Of a stretch of DNA of 64,000 nucleotides, positions 25,453-32,561 are shown one piece after another (the stretch's first letter is position 1; every line of letters starts with the position of its first letter). The notes beneath the pieces were generated by a model, which searched no databases, had not been told where the DNA came from, and was given only the letters and a program-made list of their open reading frames with translations. A program made the translations under genes and the position numbers. This stretch comes from Mesorhizobium sp. (GTDB lineage: Bacteria; Pseudomonadota; Alphaproteobacteria; Rhizobiales; Rhizobiaceae), in the NCBI GenBank assembly GCA_004020365.1, contig SAQR01000005.1, positions 37,439-101,438 on the forward strand, in the 5' to 3' direction.

Positions 25453-26358
25453 TTATCGGGACAAGAGAGCCTCGAGGATGGCCTGGGCCGTCTTCGTGTC
25501 CGTCACCAGAGCATTGATAAGCCTGGCGCGGGCGGCACCAATGATTGCCTTCGCCTTCTCCGGCGAGGCGGCAACGCCGATCACCAGGGGGACGGCTCGA
25601 AGCTGGGCCGGCGACATTGCGATCATCCGGCCCTCCCCCTCCCACGGGATGAGCGCGCCTTCGGCGTCGAAGTAGTGGCGGATGACGTCTCCCGCCGCAT
25701 GGAACAGGGCCTGTTCGCTCAGCGTGGCCGCACTCGCTTCGGGCGGATTGGTGGCATGGGGCAGGCCGACACCAACGATCGCAACGTCGGTCCGGTCCCA
25801 AAGCGCGACGCTGTCGCGGATGGTCGCATCGCCAAGGAAGACATCACGCAATTCGGAGGACGGCAGATAGGGCGCATGGATGAAATGCGGCGTCCCGCCC
25901 AACTCTTCGGCGGCCAGCCGCACAAACTCGTTGATCTGAAAATGCGCCGCCTGCTGTTGCATGCCGCCGGTGGCAGCGACGGTGAGAACGCCGGGAATGC
26001 GCGGCAGGCCTGCCTGAATGACCTCGCGAATGGCTCGCCCCCAGCCGATGGCGACGACAGAGCCGGCCGTCAGTCCGGCTTGCTTGAGCAAGGCGCCGAG
26101 CGGCGCAGCGAGCGCCGTCAGCGCACCGGCTGCCGGCGTTTCGATGACCGCCGCGTCACGCAGCCCGAGTGACTCAACCAGTTGCGTGGTGATGCCTTCG
26201 GGGGCTGCAAGATCGAGAACCTCGATCCGCACGATGCCCTCCGCCCTCGCCCGCTGCAGGAGGCGCGATATGGTCGCGGTGGAGACGCCAAGCCGCCGCG
26301 CGATATCGACCTGCGACATCTCAGCCTCATAGTGCAGTTTGGCGACCGTATGCAGCAT
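25453..26358 (-). CDS. SorC-family sugar-responsive transcriptional regulator
   Basis: 301 residues. The N-terminal helix-turn-helix is EAEMSQVDIARRLGVSTATI, SRLLQRARAEGIVRIEV. The rest is the SorC sugar-binding domain (VVAIGWGRAIREVIQAG; GVGLPHATNPPEASAATLSE; VIGVAASPEKAKAIIGAARA). Members sense phosphorylated sugars and act as activators or repressors. The start is the ATG at 26358, though the frame is open for about 15 codons upstream. It is divergent from the aldolase gene and upstream of the ABC operon, with near-identical 28-bp sites flanking the gene on both sides. Confidence 0.9.
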   Translation of the reverse strand: MLHTVAKLHYEAEMSQVDIARRLGVSTATISRLLQRARAEGIVRIEVLDLAAPEGITTQLVESLGLRDAAVIETPAAGALTALAAPLGALLKQAGLTAGSVVAIGWGRAIREVIQAGLPRIPGVLTVAATGGMQQQAAHFQINEFVRLAAEELGGTPHFIHAPYLPSSELRDVFLGDATIRDSVALWDRTDVAIVGVGLPHATNPPEASAATLSEQALFHAAGDVIRHYFDAEGALIPWEGEGRMIAMSPAQLRAVPLVIGVAASPEKAKAIIGAARARLINALVTDTKTAQAILEALLSR

Positions 26359-26401
26359 CGTCCGCGATGCGGCTGCATCTTGTGCGGGAGGGGCAGGCAG
26401 C

Positions 26402-26429
26402 TTGCAATTCCTTTCAGCAATGTGTTACA
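26402..26429 (-). promoter_or_regulatory. 28-bp motif between the SorC regulator and the aldolase gene
   Basis: On the minus strand it reads TGTAACACATTGCTGAAAGG followed by AATTGCAA. It lies 43 bases before the regulator's ATG, in the divergent region shared with the aldolase gene, and matches 25218-25245. Confidence 0.7.
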
Positions 26430-26641
26430 GACCATCGACCGATGGGAGTTATCGCGCAAATCCGGCTGACTCGCAACGTGGGCTGGTTCCACGGCAGATT
26501 GCGGGCCAAGGCCAGATTTCTCGGTCCGATAGCGCAGCAAAGCGGCAAAACCTCCTGTCGAGAGGCAGGTAAAACTGAACCTTTCTTGTTTCCACTGATC
26601 TGCGCCCCGGTGAATGGGCGCCAACATCGGACAGAAGACCC

Positions 26642-27547
26642 ATGACAAAGATGACGACCGCAGAGTTGCGCGGCTACCAGCAGATATGCGGCAAGGACGG
26701 GGCCATGATGGCCATCGCCTGTGACCAGCGCGGCGGCATGCGAAGCTTGCTTGCGTCGGATCCCGCCGAACAGGCCAAGATCACCAACGACATGCTGGGC
26801 GACACCAAGTCGGACATCACGCGATACCTCGCCAGCCAGGCATCCTGCGTGCTGCTCGACCCGCTCTGCGCGGTGCCGCGGGTCGTCGATGAAGGGGTGC
26901 TGAGCCGAGATACGGCTCTGCTCATCGGCCTCGACGCTTCGGGGTTCGACGTCTCGGCTGCCGGCTACCGCCTGTCGCGCCTCGTTCCCGGCATCAGCGC
27001 GCGCCGCGTGCGCGAACTCGGCGGCACCGGCGGCAAGATCATGGTCTATCTCAGGGCCGACAGGCCTGAGGCGAACGAGCACAATGTCGCTATTCTGCGC
27101 CAGTGCATCACCGATTTCGCGCAAGAGGACCTCCTGCTCGTCGTCGAGTTCCTGACCTATCAACTCGAAGCGGAAAGCCTTGAAGAGTATACGGCCAAGA
27201 TCCCCTGGCTCATCGAAGAGGGCACCCGGATTTCGCTGGAATGCGGGGCAAAGGTGCTCAAGCTTCCTTATCCCGGAACGCCGGAAGCCTGCGCCAGGAT
27301 CAGCAACATGGCTGACGAGGTGCCATGGGCGGTCCTCTCCGCCGGTGTCAACCATGCAACCTTCCTGGGCCAGGTCGAGATCGCGATGCGGAACGGCGCG
27401 TCGGGCGTCATTGCCGGCCGGTCGCTGTGGAAGGATTGCATCTCGCTCGACCGTGACATTCAGCGGGAAAGGCTTAAGACCATCGCAGTGTCGAGGTTGC
27501 GCGAGCTTCAGGCGGTGATCGGAAACTACAGGCAGAAAGCCGCTTAG
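26642..27547 (+). CDS. Class I aldolase related to LacD/YihT (tagatose-bisphosphate type)
   Basis: 301 residues forming a TIM barrel. It begins AELRGYQQICGKDGAMMAIA, CDQRGGMRSLL, the usual opening of LacD-type aldolases, with the probable Schiff-base lysine in GAKVLKLPYPGTPEA and the barrel end LSAGVNHATFLGQVEIAMRN, SGVIAGRSLWKD. Relatives cleave tagatose 1,6-bisphosphate or sulfofructose 1-phosphate into two three-carbon units. The exact substrate is unknown. It is followed by the fused kinase gene and divergent from the SorC regulator, so it belongs to the same pathway. Confidence 0.85.
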   Translation: MTKMTTAELRGYQQICGKDGAMMAIACDQRGGMRSLLASDPAEQAKITNDMLGDTKSDITRYLASQASCVLLDPLCAVPRVVDEGVLSRDTALLIGLDASGFDVSAAGYRLSRLVPGISARRVRELGGTGGKIMVYLRADRPEANEHNVAILRQCITDFAQEDLLLVVEFLTYQLEAESLEEYTAKIPWLIEEGTRISLECGAKVLKLPYPGTPEACARISNMADEVPWAVLSAGVNHATFLGQVEIAMRNGASGVIAGRSLWKDCISLDRDIQRERLKTIAVSRLRELQAVIGNYRQKAA

Positions 27548-27701
27548 CGCAATGACCCCGAACCGAAGGTCAGCGATGCAAAATCGTAGTCGACCTTCGA
27601 AAGGGATAATGCGCAAATCAAAATGCTATAGCGTCCTGTGCGCACCAGGATGCGCGGCACTGTAGTTATCCGACGTTCACACCAGGCACGCACAGGAAAT
27701 C

Positions 27702-29195
27702 ATGCCCCTTCGTTCGATGGCCATAGGAATCGATATCGGCGGCACCAATCTGCGCGCCGCCCGTGTTTCCGGCACCGGCGAAATCCTCGAGCGTATTTCC
27801 GAGAAAAGCGCGCCGGACCCCGAACTCGTGCTCTCCCGGATCGCCGAAATGGTGCGCCGGCTCGATTCTCCCGAAGTCGCCGCCATCGGCATCGGCGCCC
27901 CCGGCCGCGTCGATGCGCAGCTTGGCGCGGTCTTGTCCGGCGGCTATGTCAATCTCGCCTCGGTCTCCCCCGCGCAACGACTGGAAAGCCTGGCGGGCAA
28001 GCCCGTGGTGATCGACAATGACTGCAACATGGCACTGGTCGCCGAAATGGCTCTCGGCGCCGCCAGAGGCCATGAAAGCATCGTCATGTTCACGATCGGA
28101 ACCGGCATTGGCGGCGCCGTGGTCCAGGACCGGCGGATCGTCCGCGGCAAGGCGACGGCGGGGCAGCTCGGCCATATCACCGTCGACATGTCAGGCGAAG
28201 CGTGCGTCTGCGGCCGGCGCGGCTGCGTTGAAACCACCAGCTCAGGCACCGCGCTTGGCCGTCACATCGCGCGGGCAGGCCTCGGTCCGGACGTTTCGGT
28301 CGATCAGCTTTTTGCCCGGGATACGGGCGGCGATGCCTTGGCGCGCGGCATACTGGAAGCCTGGGCAGGGCCGCTGCGTGCGGCAATCGATACGACCGTG
28401 GCCATGTTCGACCCCGACCTGGTGCTGCTCGGCGGCGGACTTGGCCTGGCCGCGCATCGGGCGCTTGCCAGGGCTCCTGCCCTGGCTCCCTGGTACCAAT
28501 GCCCGGTGGAAGCGGCGCAACTGGGCGATGACGCCGGCGTCATCGGCGCCGGTCTGCAAGCGCTCGCCGCACAAGCGGCAGTTGCACAATCAGCAGTTGC
28601 ACAAGCCTCGCCAATGTCCTTGCCGACCGTCCGGCTCGATCGTCGCGCCGTGCCCGGCCGGCGCGCCGTGCTCGTCAACGGCATCCCCGCCAGCGGCAAA
28701 AGCACGGTCTCGCGCGGCATCGCCGAGCGCATGGGTTGGCCATTGCTGGCGCTCGATACCATCAAGAACCCGTTCCTCGAAGTGCTCGGCGGCGGCGATC
28801 GCGAATTCAACCGCATACTCGGGCGCGCCAGTTACCAGGCCATCTGGTCAGTCGTCGGCGAGGCCCCGGCGGGCGCCATATTTGTCGTCGACGCCTGGTT
28901 CGGCTTCCAGCCGCGCCAGGTGCTCGAGGATCATTTGCGCAACGCCGGCGTCGAGCAGACCGCCGAGATCTGGTGCCATGCTCCCGGCGAGGTTCTGGCC
29001 GAGCGCTATCGCGCCCGACTCGACCAGCGTCCGGCCGGCCATCCCGGCGCGGCCTACATCCCCGAACTGATCGAACTGGCCAAGCGCGCCGAGCCGCTGC
29101 GGCGCGGGCCGCTGCTTGACGTCGACACGACCAAACCGATTGCTTTTGACACCATCACGCAATGGCTGCAGGCGACGATTGCGGCTGACAAATAG
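27702..29195 (+). CDS. Fused ROK sugar kinase and P-loop (FrcK-like) kinase
   Basis: 497 residues in two parts. Residues 1-285 are a ROK kinase: GIDIGGTNLRAARV, VIDNDCNMALVAEM, FTIGTGIGGAVV, and the zinc motif GHITVD then CVCGRRGCVE. A short linker with a duplicated AVAQ unit follows. Residues about 310-497 are a P-loop kinase domain: AVLVNGIPASGKSTVSRGIA, ERMGWPLLALDTIKNPFLEV, GRASYQAIW and DAWFGFQPRQVLEDHL, similar to the putative kinase encoded beside the fructose transporter of Sinorhizobium meliloti (FrcK). One polypeptide could add two phosphates to a sugar. AGGA precedes the start. The 154 bases before it hold an 8-bp hairpin (27564-27599) and no gene. Confidence 0.85.
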   Translation: MPLRSMAIGIDIGGTNLRAARVSGTGEILERISEKSAPDPELVLSRIAEMVRRLDSPEVAAIGIGAPGRVDAQLGAVLSGGYVNLASVSPAQRLESLAGKPVVIDNDCNMALVAEMALGAARGHESIVMFTIGTGIGGAVVQDRRIVRGKATAGQLGHITVDMSGEACVCGRRGCVETTSSGTALGRHIARAGLGPDVSVDQLFARDTGGDALARGILEAWAGPLRAAIDTTVAMFDPDLVLLGGGLGLAAHRALARAPALAPWYQCPVEAAQLGDDAGVIGAGLQALAAQAAVAQSAVAQASPMSLPTVRLDRRAVPGRRAVLVNGIPASGKSTVSRGIAERMGWPLLALDTIKNPFLEVLGGGDREFNRILGRASYQAIWSVVGEAPAGAIFVVDAWFGFQPRQVLEDHLRNAGVEQTAEIWCHAPGEVLAERYRARLDQRPAGHPGAAYIPELIELAKRAEPLRRGPLLDVDTTKPIAFDTITQWLQATIAADK

Positions 29196-29358
29196 ACAGC
29201 GCACCGCCGATCCATGTTCTCGATCATCACACAAAATGAAGAGGACCTATACAAAGGCGTGGCAGAAGGCTGATACAAGTTGAGTGGTTAACCCGTCCTT
29301 CAGTGGGCTTGCATAAGCTTACGTCGCGAAGCGGCATCGGAAGCGAGCTGACCGGTCT

Positions 29359-31266
29359 ATGGCCCACAAGAAAGAACACGCGCTGGAGGCCAGAATCCTC
29401 GGAGATCAGCTTGCCGATCTGAGGGCCGGTCTCTTCGTCTCAATGCCGATAAGCGCCATCCTGTCGGGCCTGATTTTGACGGTGCAGGCGCTTTCTGGCG
29501 GCGGCTTTGCCGCCGCAATCTGGTTCCTGGTTGTCAATGCAATAAATGCCGCCCGCCTCGGACTCGCCCGATATCAGCTAAAGCAGGCGGGGCATCAAGA
29601 CGATTTAACAGGGATTTCGCAGCGGCTTCGCTGGTTTGGCACCCTTGCTCTCCTGGCAGGGTTTGCCTGGTCGTTTCTTGCCGTCCTTACTGGTGGCTAC
29701 ACAACTCCGCAAGCGCCGCTGCATCTGATTATTCTGGCCGGGATTTCAGCTGGTGCGGTTACATATGGCAGTTCATATGCCGCGGCAGCGATAAACTTCA
29801 TCACGCCCCCGCTGCTCATCACAGCGGCGTGCTTGCTGGCGAAAGGCGACTTTGAAGCCTACGTTCTTGCTTTCGCCGTTCTGCTCTTCTTGGGCGGTCT
29901 GGTTCGAGCCGTGTTTGTTGGACAAGCCCGCTTCCGCGAAGCGAGCCGCTTGACACATGAGGCGGAGCGGCTTGCGGCGGAAATGGAGCGCAATTCCAGG
30001 GAGGATCACCTAACGGCGCTTCTCAACAGACGCGGCCTCGAACACGCGATCAGTCAGCTCGAGAATAAAGACGGCCCGTTCGTTGCAATGCTGATCGATC
30101 TGGACGGCTTCAAATCTGTCAACGATACCTACGGTCACAGGACCGGTGATGAACTGCTCGTCAGGATCGCCCGCCGCATAGAGCAGGAAGCGCCGGCAGG
30201 CTCAACGCTCGCCCGCATCGGCGGCGATGAGTTCGTGCTGTTCTTTCCCTCACTCCGGAGTTCGCTTTCTCCCAGCAACCTCGCATCCAATATCATCGCC
30301 AAAGTCGCCAGCCCCTATCCTGAGGTCGCGTCCGTCCGGATCGGTGCATCGATCGGAATATACTTGGCTGAAAGCCCGGGGCTGACGGAAATGTTGCTGC
30401 GGGCGGATGTCGCTCTTTACACGGCCAAGCGTCGTGGCAGGAACGAATTTCGTCTGTTCGGTGCCGAACTCGACGCGGAATTGCAACGTCGCCAGTCCAT
30501 CGAACGCGACCTTCTTTCGGCAATAGAGGCGAGGAGGTTGGCGCCTTGGTTCCAGCCGATCGTAAGACTCGACACCGAGGCCGTGATCGGTTTTGAAGCC
30601 TTGCTGAGGTGGTCCCATCCGATCCATGGTTCCATCTCTCCACCTGAAATCATGACAGCCGCACGCGAAACCGGAATGCTTCAACTGCTAACGCAAACGG
30701 TATTCTCCGACTGTTGTGCTCTTATCGACGGCTTGGTGAAAGCTGACCGTCGAGATGTTCGTGTGGCCATGAATGTTTCACCGCGCGAATTGGAAGCCGG
30801 CGATATCGACGACATGGTTCTGAATGGTCTGGCGGCAAAAGACCTCCCTACGACGATGTTCGAAATCGAGATTACCGAAGAATCTCCAGTGGACCCGGAA
30901 AGACTGGATGAAAAGCTCGGACGGCTGTCACATGCCGGCATTTCCATCGCGCTCGATGACTTCGGCACCGGCTTTTCCACGTTGGCATCGCTCAAGGACA
31001 GTCGGATACGCAAGGTGAAAATAGATCAAGGCTTCATCCGCGGCTTAGCCAAGTCTCGGGAGGACCGGCTGCTTGTCAAAACGGTGATCGAACTTGGTCG
31101 GGCGCTCGACATCGATGTCATGGCCGAGGGCGTCGAAACAGAGGCGGACCGGCAAATTCTGTACAAGCTCGGCTGCAGAACGGCTCAGGGCTTCCTGTTC
31201 TCCAAGGCGGTGCCTCTAAGCCAGGCGCTTGAGGTGGCACTGAAAGAGCACGCTACGGAGTTGTGA
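29359..31266 (+). CDS. Membrane-bound GGDEF-EAL protein (cyclic-di-GMP turnover)
   Basis: 635 residues. The N-terminus (about residues 20-190) has five or six membrane segments. The GGDEF domain carries an intact IGGDEF motif (residue 288), so it could make cyclic-di-GMP; the RxxD inhibitory site is absent. The EAL domain has FEALLRWSHP (residue 413), NVSPRELEAGDIDD, DDFGTGFSTLASLK and EGVETEADRQ, so phosphodiesterase activity is also possible. Which activity dominates cannot be told. The gene is less GC-rich in its first third than its neighbours. It lies at the right end of the candidate island, next to tRNA-His. Confidence 0.92.
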   Translation: MAHKKEHALEARILGDQLADLRAGLFVSMPISAILSGLILTVQALSGGGFAAAIWFLVVNAINAARLGLARYQLKQAGHQDDLTGISQRLRWFGTLALLAGFAWSFLAVLTGGYTTPQAPLHLIILAGISAGAVTYGSSYAAAAINFITPPLLITAACLLAKGDFEAYVLAFAVLLFLGGLVRAVFVGQARFREASRLTHEAERLAAEMERNSREDHLTALLNRRGLEHAISQLENKDGPFVAMLIDLDGFKSVNDTYGHRTGDELLVRIARRIEQEAPAGSTLARIGGDEFVLFFPSLRSSLSPSNLASNIIAKVASPYPEVASVRIGASIGIYLAESPGLTEMLLRADVALYTAKRRGRNEFRLFGAELDAELQRRQSIERDLLSAIEARRLAPWFQPIVRLDTEAVIGFEALLRWSHPIHGSISPPEIMTAARETGMLQLLTQTVFSDCCALIDGLVKADRRDVRVAMNVSPRELEAGDIDDMVLNGLAAKDLPTTMFEIEITEESPVDPERLDEKLGRLSHAGISIALDDFGTGFSTLASLKDSRIRKVKIDQGFIRGLAKSREDRLLVKTVIELGRALDIDVMAEGVETEADRQILYKLGCRTAQGFLFSKAVPLSQALEVALKEHATEL

Positions 31267-31343
31267 GGGCCGGTGGCGGGTCATAACAGAGACGGCGCAT
31301 AACGCCGCGGCCACATCGCTTTTGCCCCGGTTACATGAATCAA

Positions 31344-31420
31344 TGGTACCGTTGGCTGGGATCGAACCAGCGACCTCCGGATCCACAATCCGGCGCTCTA
31401 ACCATCTGAGCTACAACGGC
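31344..31420 (-). tRNA. tRNA-His (GUG)
   Basis: 77 bases on the minus strand with encoded CCA. The acceptor stem is GCCGTTG/CAACGGT, the D-arm contains GCTCAGATGGTTAGAGC, the anticodon stem-loop is CCGGA, TTGTGGA, TCCGG (anticodon GTG), and the T-arm is GCTGG, TTCGATC, CCAGC. The discriminator base is A73, opposite no G-1. Alphaproteobacterial tRNA-His is known to lack the G-1:C73 pair found elsewhere. Its last 20 bases recur at 21565-21584. Confidence 0.95.
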
Positions 31421-31659
31421 ACGTTCGCCTGAGCGGGGTGGGGACGTTCATTCTCCGAGACCCGCTCTGTCGGCGATGCGTCCATACGGGCTATCGGAGT
31501 TTAATTCAAGACTTTTGGCCGCGCATGGCCCGGAAAATCAGAATCGATTTCACTGGCGATCATGCGCAGATCCCGCGTTCCACAGCGCCTTTTGCGCGAC
31601 CAAGAAAGGCGTGCGGCGCTGTAGGCAAAGGGTGCTCCGGCACGACATCACATTTCGCC

Positions 31660-31780
31660 GGGCAAAGAAAAAGGCCGGCGGGAGGAGGTGCCGGCCTTTT
31701 CCTGTTCCGAGCCAGCGGGAGGAGGTGCTGGCTGGTCATCCCGGAGAGCAGAGGGAGGAGGTTCCACCCGCCGGGTATTC
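31660..31780 (-). ncRNA. Candidate small RNA with three ACCTCCTCCC segments
   Basis: On the minus strand, about 80 bases after the phasin stop, the segment ACCTCCTCCC occurs three times at about 37-base spacing. The middle one (31710-31733) is the loop of a perfect 7-bp stem AGCCAGC/GCTGGCT. The last (31668-31700) is the loop of GGCCGGC/GCCGGCC, followed by TTTTTCTTT, a terminator. The first (31740-31775) sits within a CCCGG/CCGGG pair. CCUCCUCC is complementary to Shine-Dalgarno sites. Rhizobial alpha-r14 RNAs and Rhodobacter CcsR RNAs carry such motifs. The 5' end is not known; it may be a 3' fragment of the phasin mRNA. No protein gene is seen from 31421 to 31858. Confidence 0.6.
31668..31700 (-). 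terminator. Rho-independent terminator of the phasin/small RNA transcript
   Basis: On the minus strand AAAAGGCCGGC, a 10-base loop, then GCCGGCCTTTTTCTTT. The stem is at least 11 bp with flanking A:T pairs and a clear T-run. Confidence 0.82.
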
Positions 31781-31858
31781 GCTTGGACCACTATATCTCA
31801 CATAATCCTGTTCGAAGAAATGCGACCTTTTGTTGCATCTTCGAATTATGCGCAAATA

Positions 31859-32308
31859 TTAGGCGGCCTTAACTTCCTTCATCGCCTTCTCGAAGGCGGT
31901 CTTGATCGGCTTGGAGACGTCCTCGGCCGCCTTGGAGGCGACAGTCTGGAAATCCTTTGCCTGATCGACAGTCATCTCGACCTGCTTGCGCAGGAATGCG
32001 GTCTGCAGTTCGACGACTTCCGACAGCGACTTGGCGCCGATCAGAGCTTCGAAATGCGACAAGCCGGCTTCGGTATTGGCGCGCAGGGCGGCAATGGTCT
32101 TGAGCGACAGGTCGTTGGAAACGGTCTTGGCGGTCTCAAAGGTCGACTCAAGAGCCTTCTGGGTCTCTTCGGCGCCGGTCTTCAGCTTGGCATAGGCCTC
32201 TTTCGACTGCTCGACGCCCTTTTCGGCGAAAGCACGCATCTGGTCGGTAGCCTTGGAAGCGTCGAAGCTCGGGAATTCGATAGTATCAGCGGTCTTGGTC
32301 CTGGACAA
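31859..32308 (-). CDS. Phasin family protein
   Basis: 149 residues from a TTG at 32308, with AAGGATGG just upstream. Starting at in-frame ATGs further up would add a stretch (HKICLYIAIIHERDGFPIE) unlike other phasins. The sequence is TADTIEFPSFDASKATDQMR, AFAEKGVEQSKEAYAKLKTG, a long amphipathic helical region, EALIGAKSLSEVVELQTAFL and PIKTAFEKAMKEVKAA. Phasins coat polyhydroxybutyrate granules and control their size. An acetoacetate-CoA ligase gene lies nearby. A -10/-35 pair is visible upstream and a candidate small RNA downstream. Confidence 0.88.
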   Translation of the reverse strand: MSRTKTADTIEFPSFDASKATDQMRAFAEKGVEQSKEAYAKLKTGAEETQKALESTFETAKTVSNDLSLKTIAALRANTEAGLSHFEALIGAKSLSEVVELQTAFLRKQVEMTVDQAKDFQTVASKAAEDVSKPIKTAFEKAMKEVKAA

Positions 32309-32371
32309 TTTTCCATCCTTTGCAGTGGCAGCGGCTTCGATAGGAAAGCCGTCTCGTTCATGTATGATGGC

Positions 32372-32400
32372 AATATAAAGGCAAATTTTGTGCATTGCAA
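32372..32400 (-). promoter_or_regulatory. Predicted sigma-70 promoter of the phasin gene
   Basis: On the minus strand TTGCAA (-35), 17 bases, then TATATT (-10). The start of transcription would be about 55 bases before the TTG start codon. TGC/GCA-rich bases around the -35 box (GCTGCAAC, TTGCAATGCA) resemble sites used by the PHB regulator PhaR; that part is a guess. Confidence 0.6.
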
Positions 32401-32561
32401 TATCTTTGTTGCAGCGCACCATAAATTTCTCTCGCAGCGTTAACCACGAGCCCAGAGATTCCGGCGGTTGCACGCTATGGCTTGTGGACCTTCGCGCCGT
32501 CGGCTTTTATTAACAAAGCGTTAACTGCAAACTGCCCGCTTCGTAAGGGTTCCCAAAGCGC

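Noticed and set aside
28848-29234. A minus-strand frame opposite the end of the fused kinase gene
   Set aside because: Antisense shadow; the P-loop kinase domain on the plus strand is clear.
31438-31872. A 144-codon plus-strand frame after tRNA-His
   Set aside because: It reads through the terminator and hairpins of the minus-strand small RNA region and looks non-coding.
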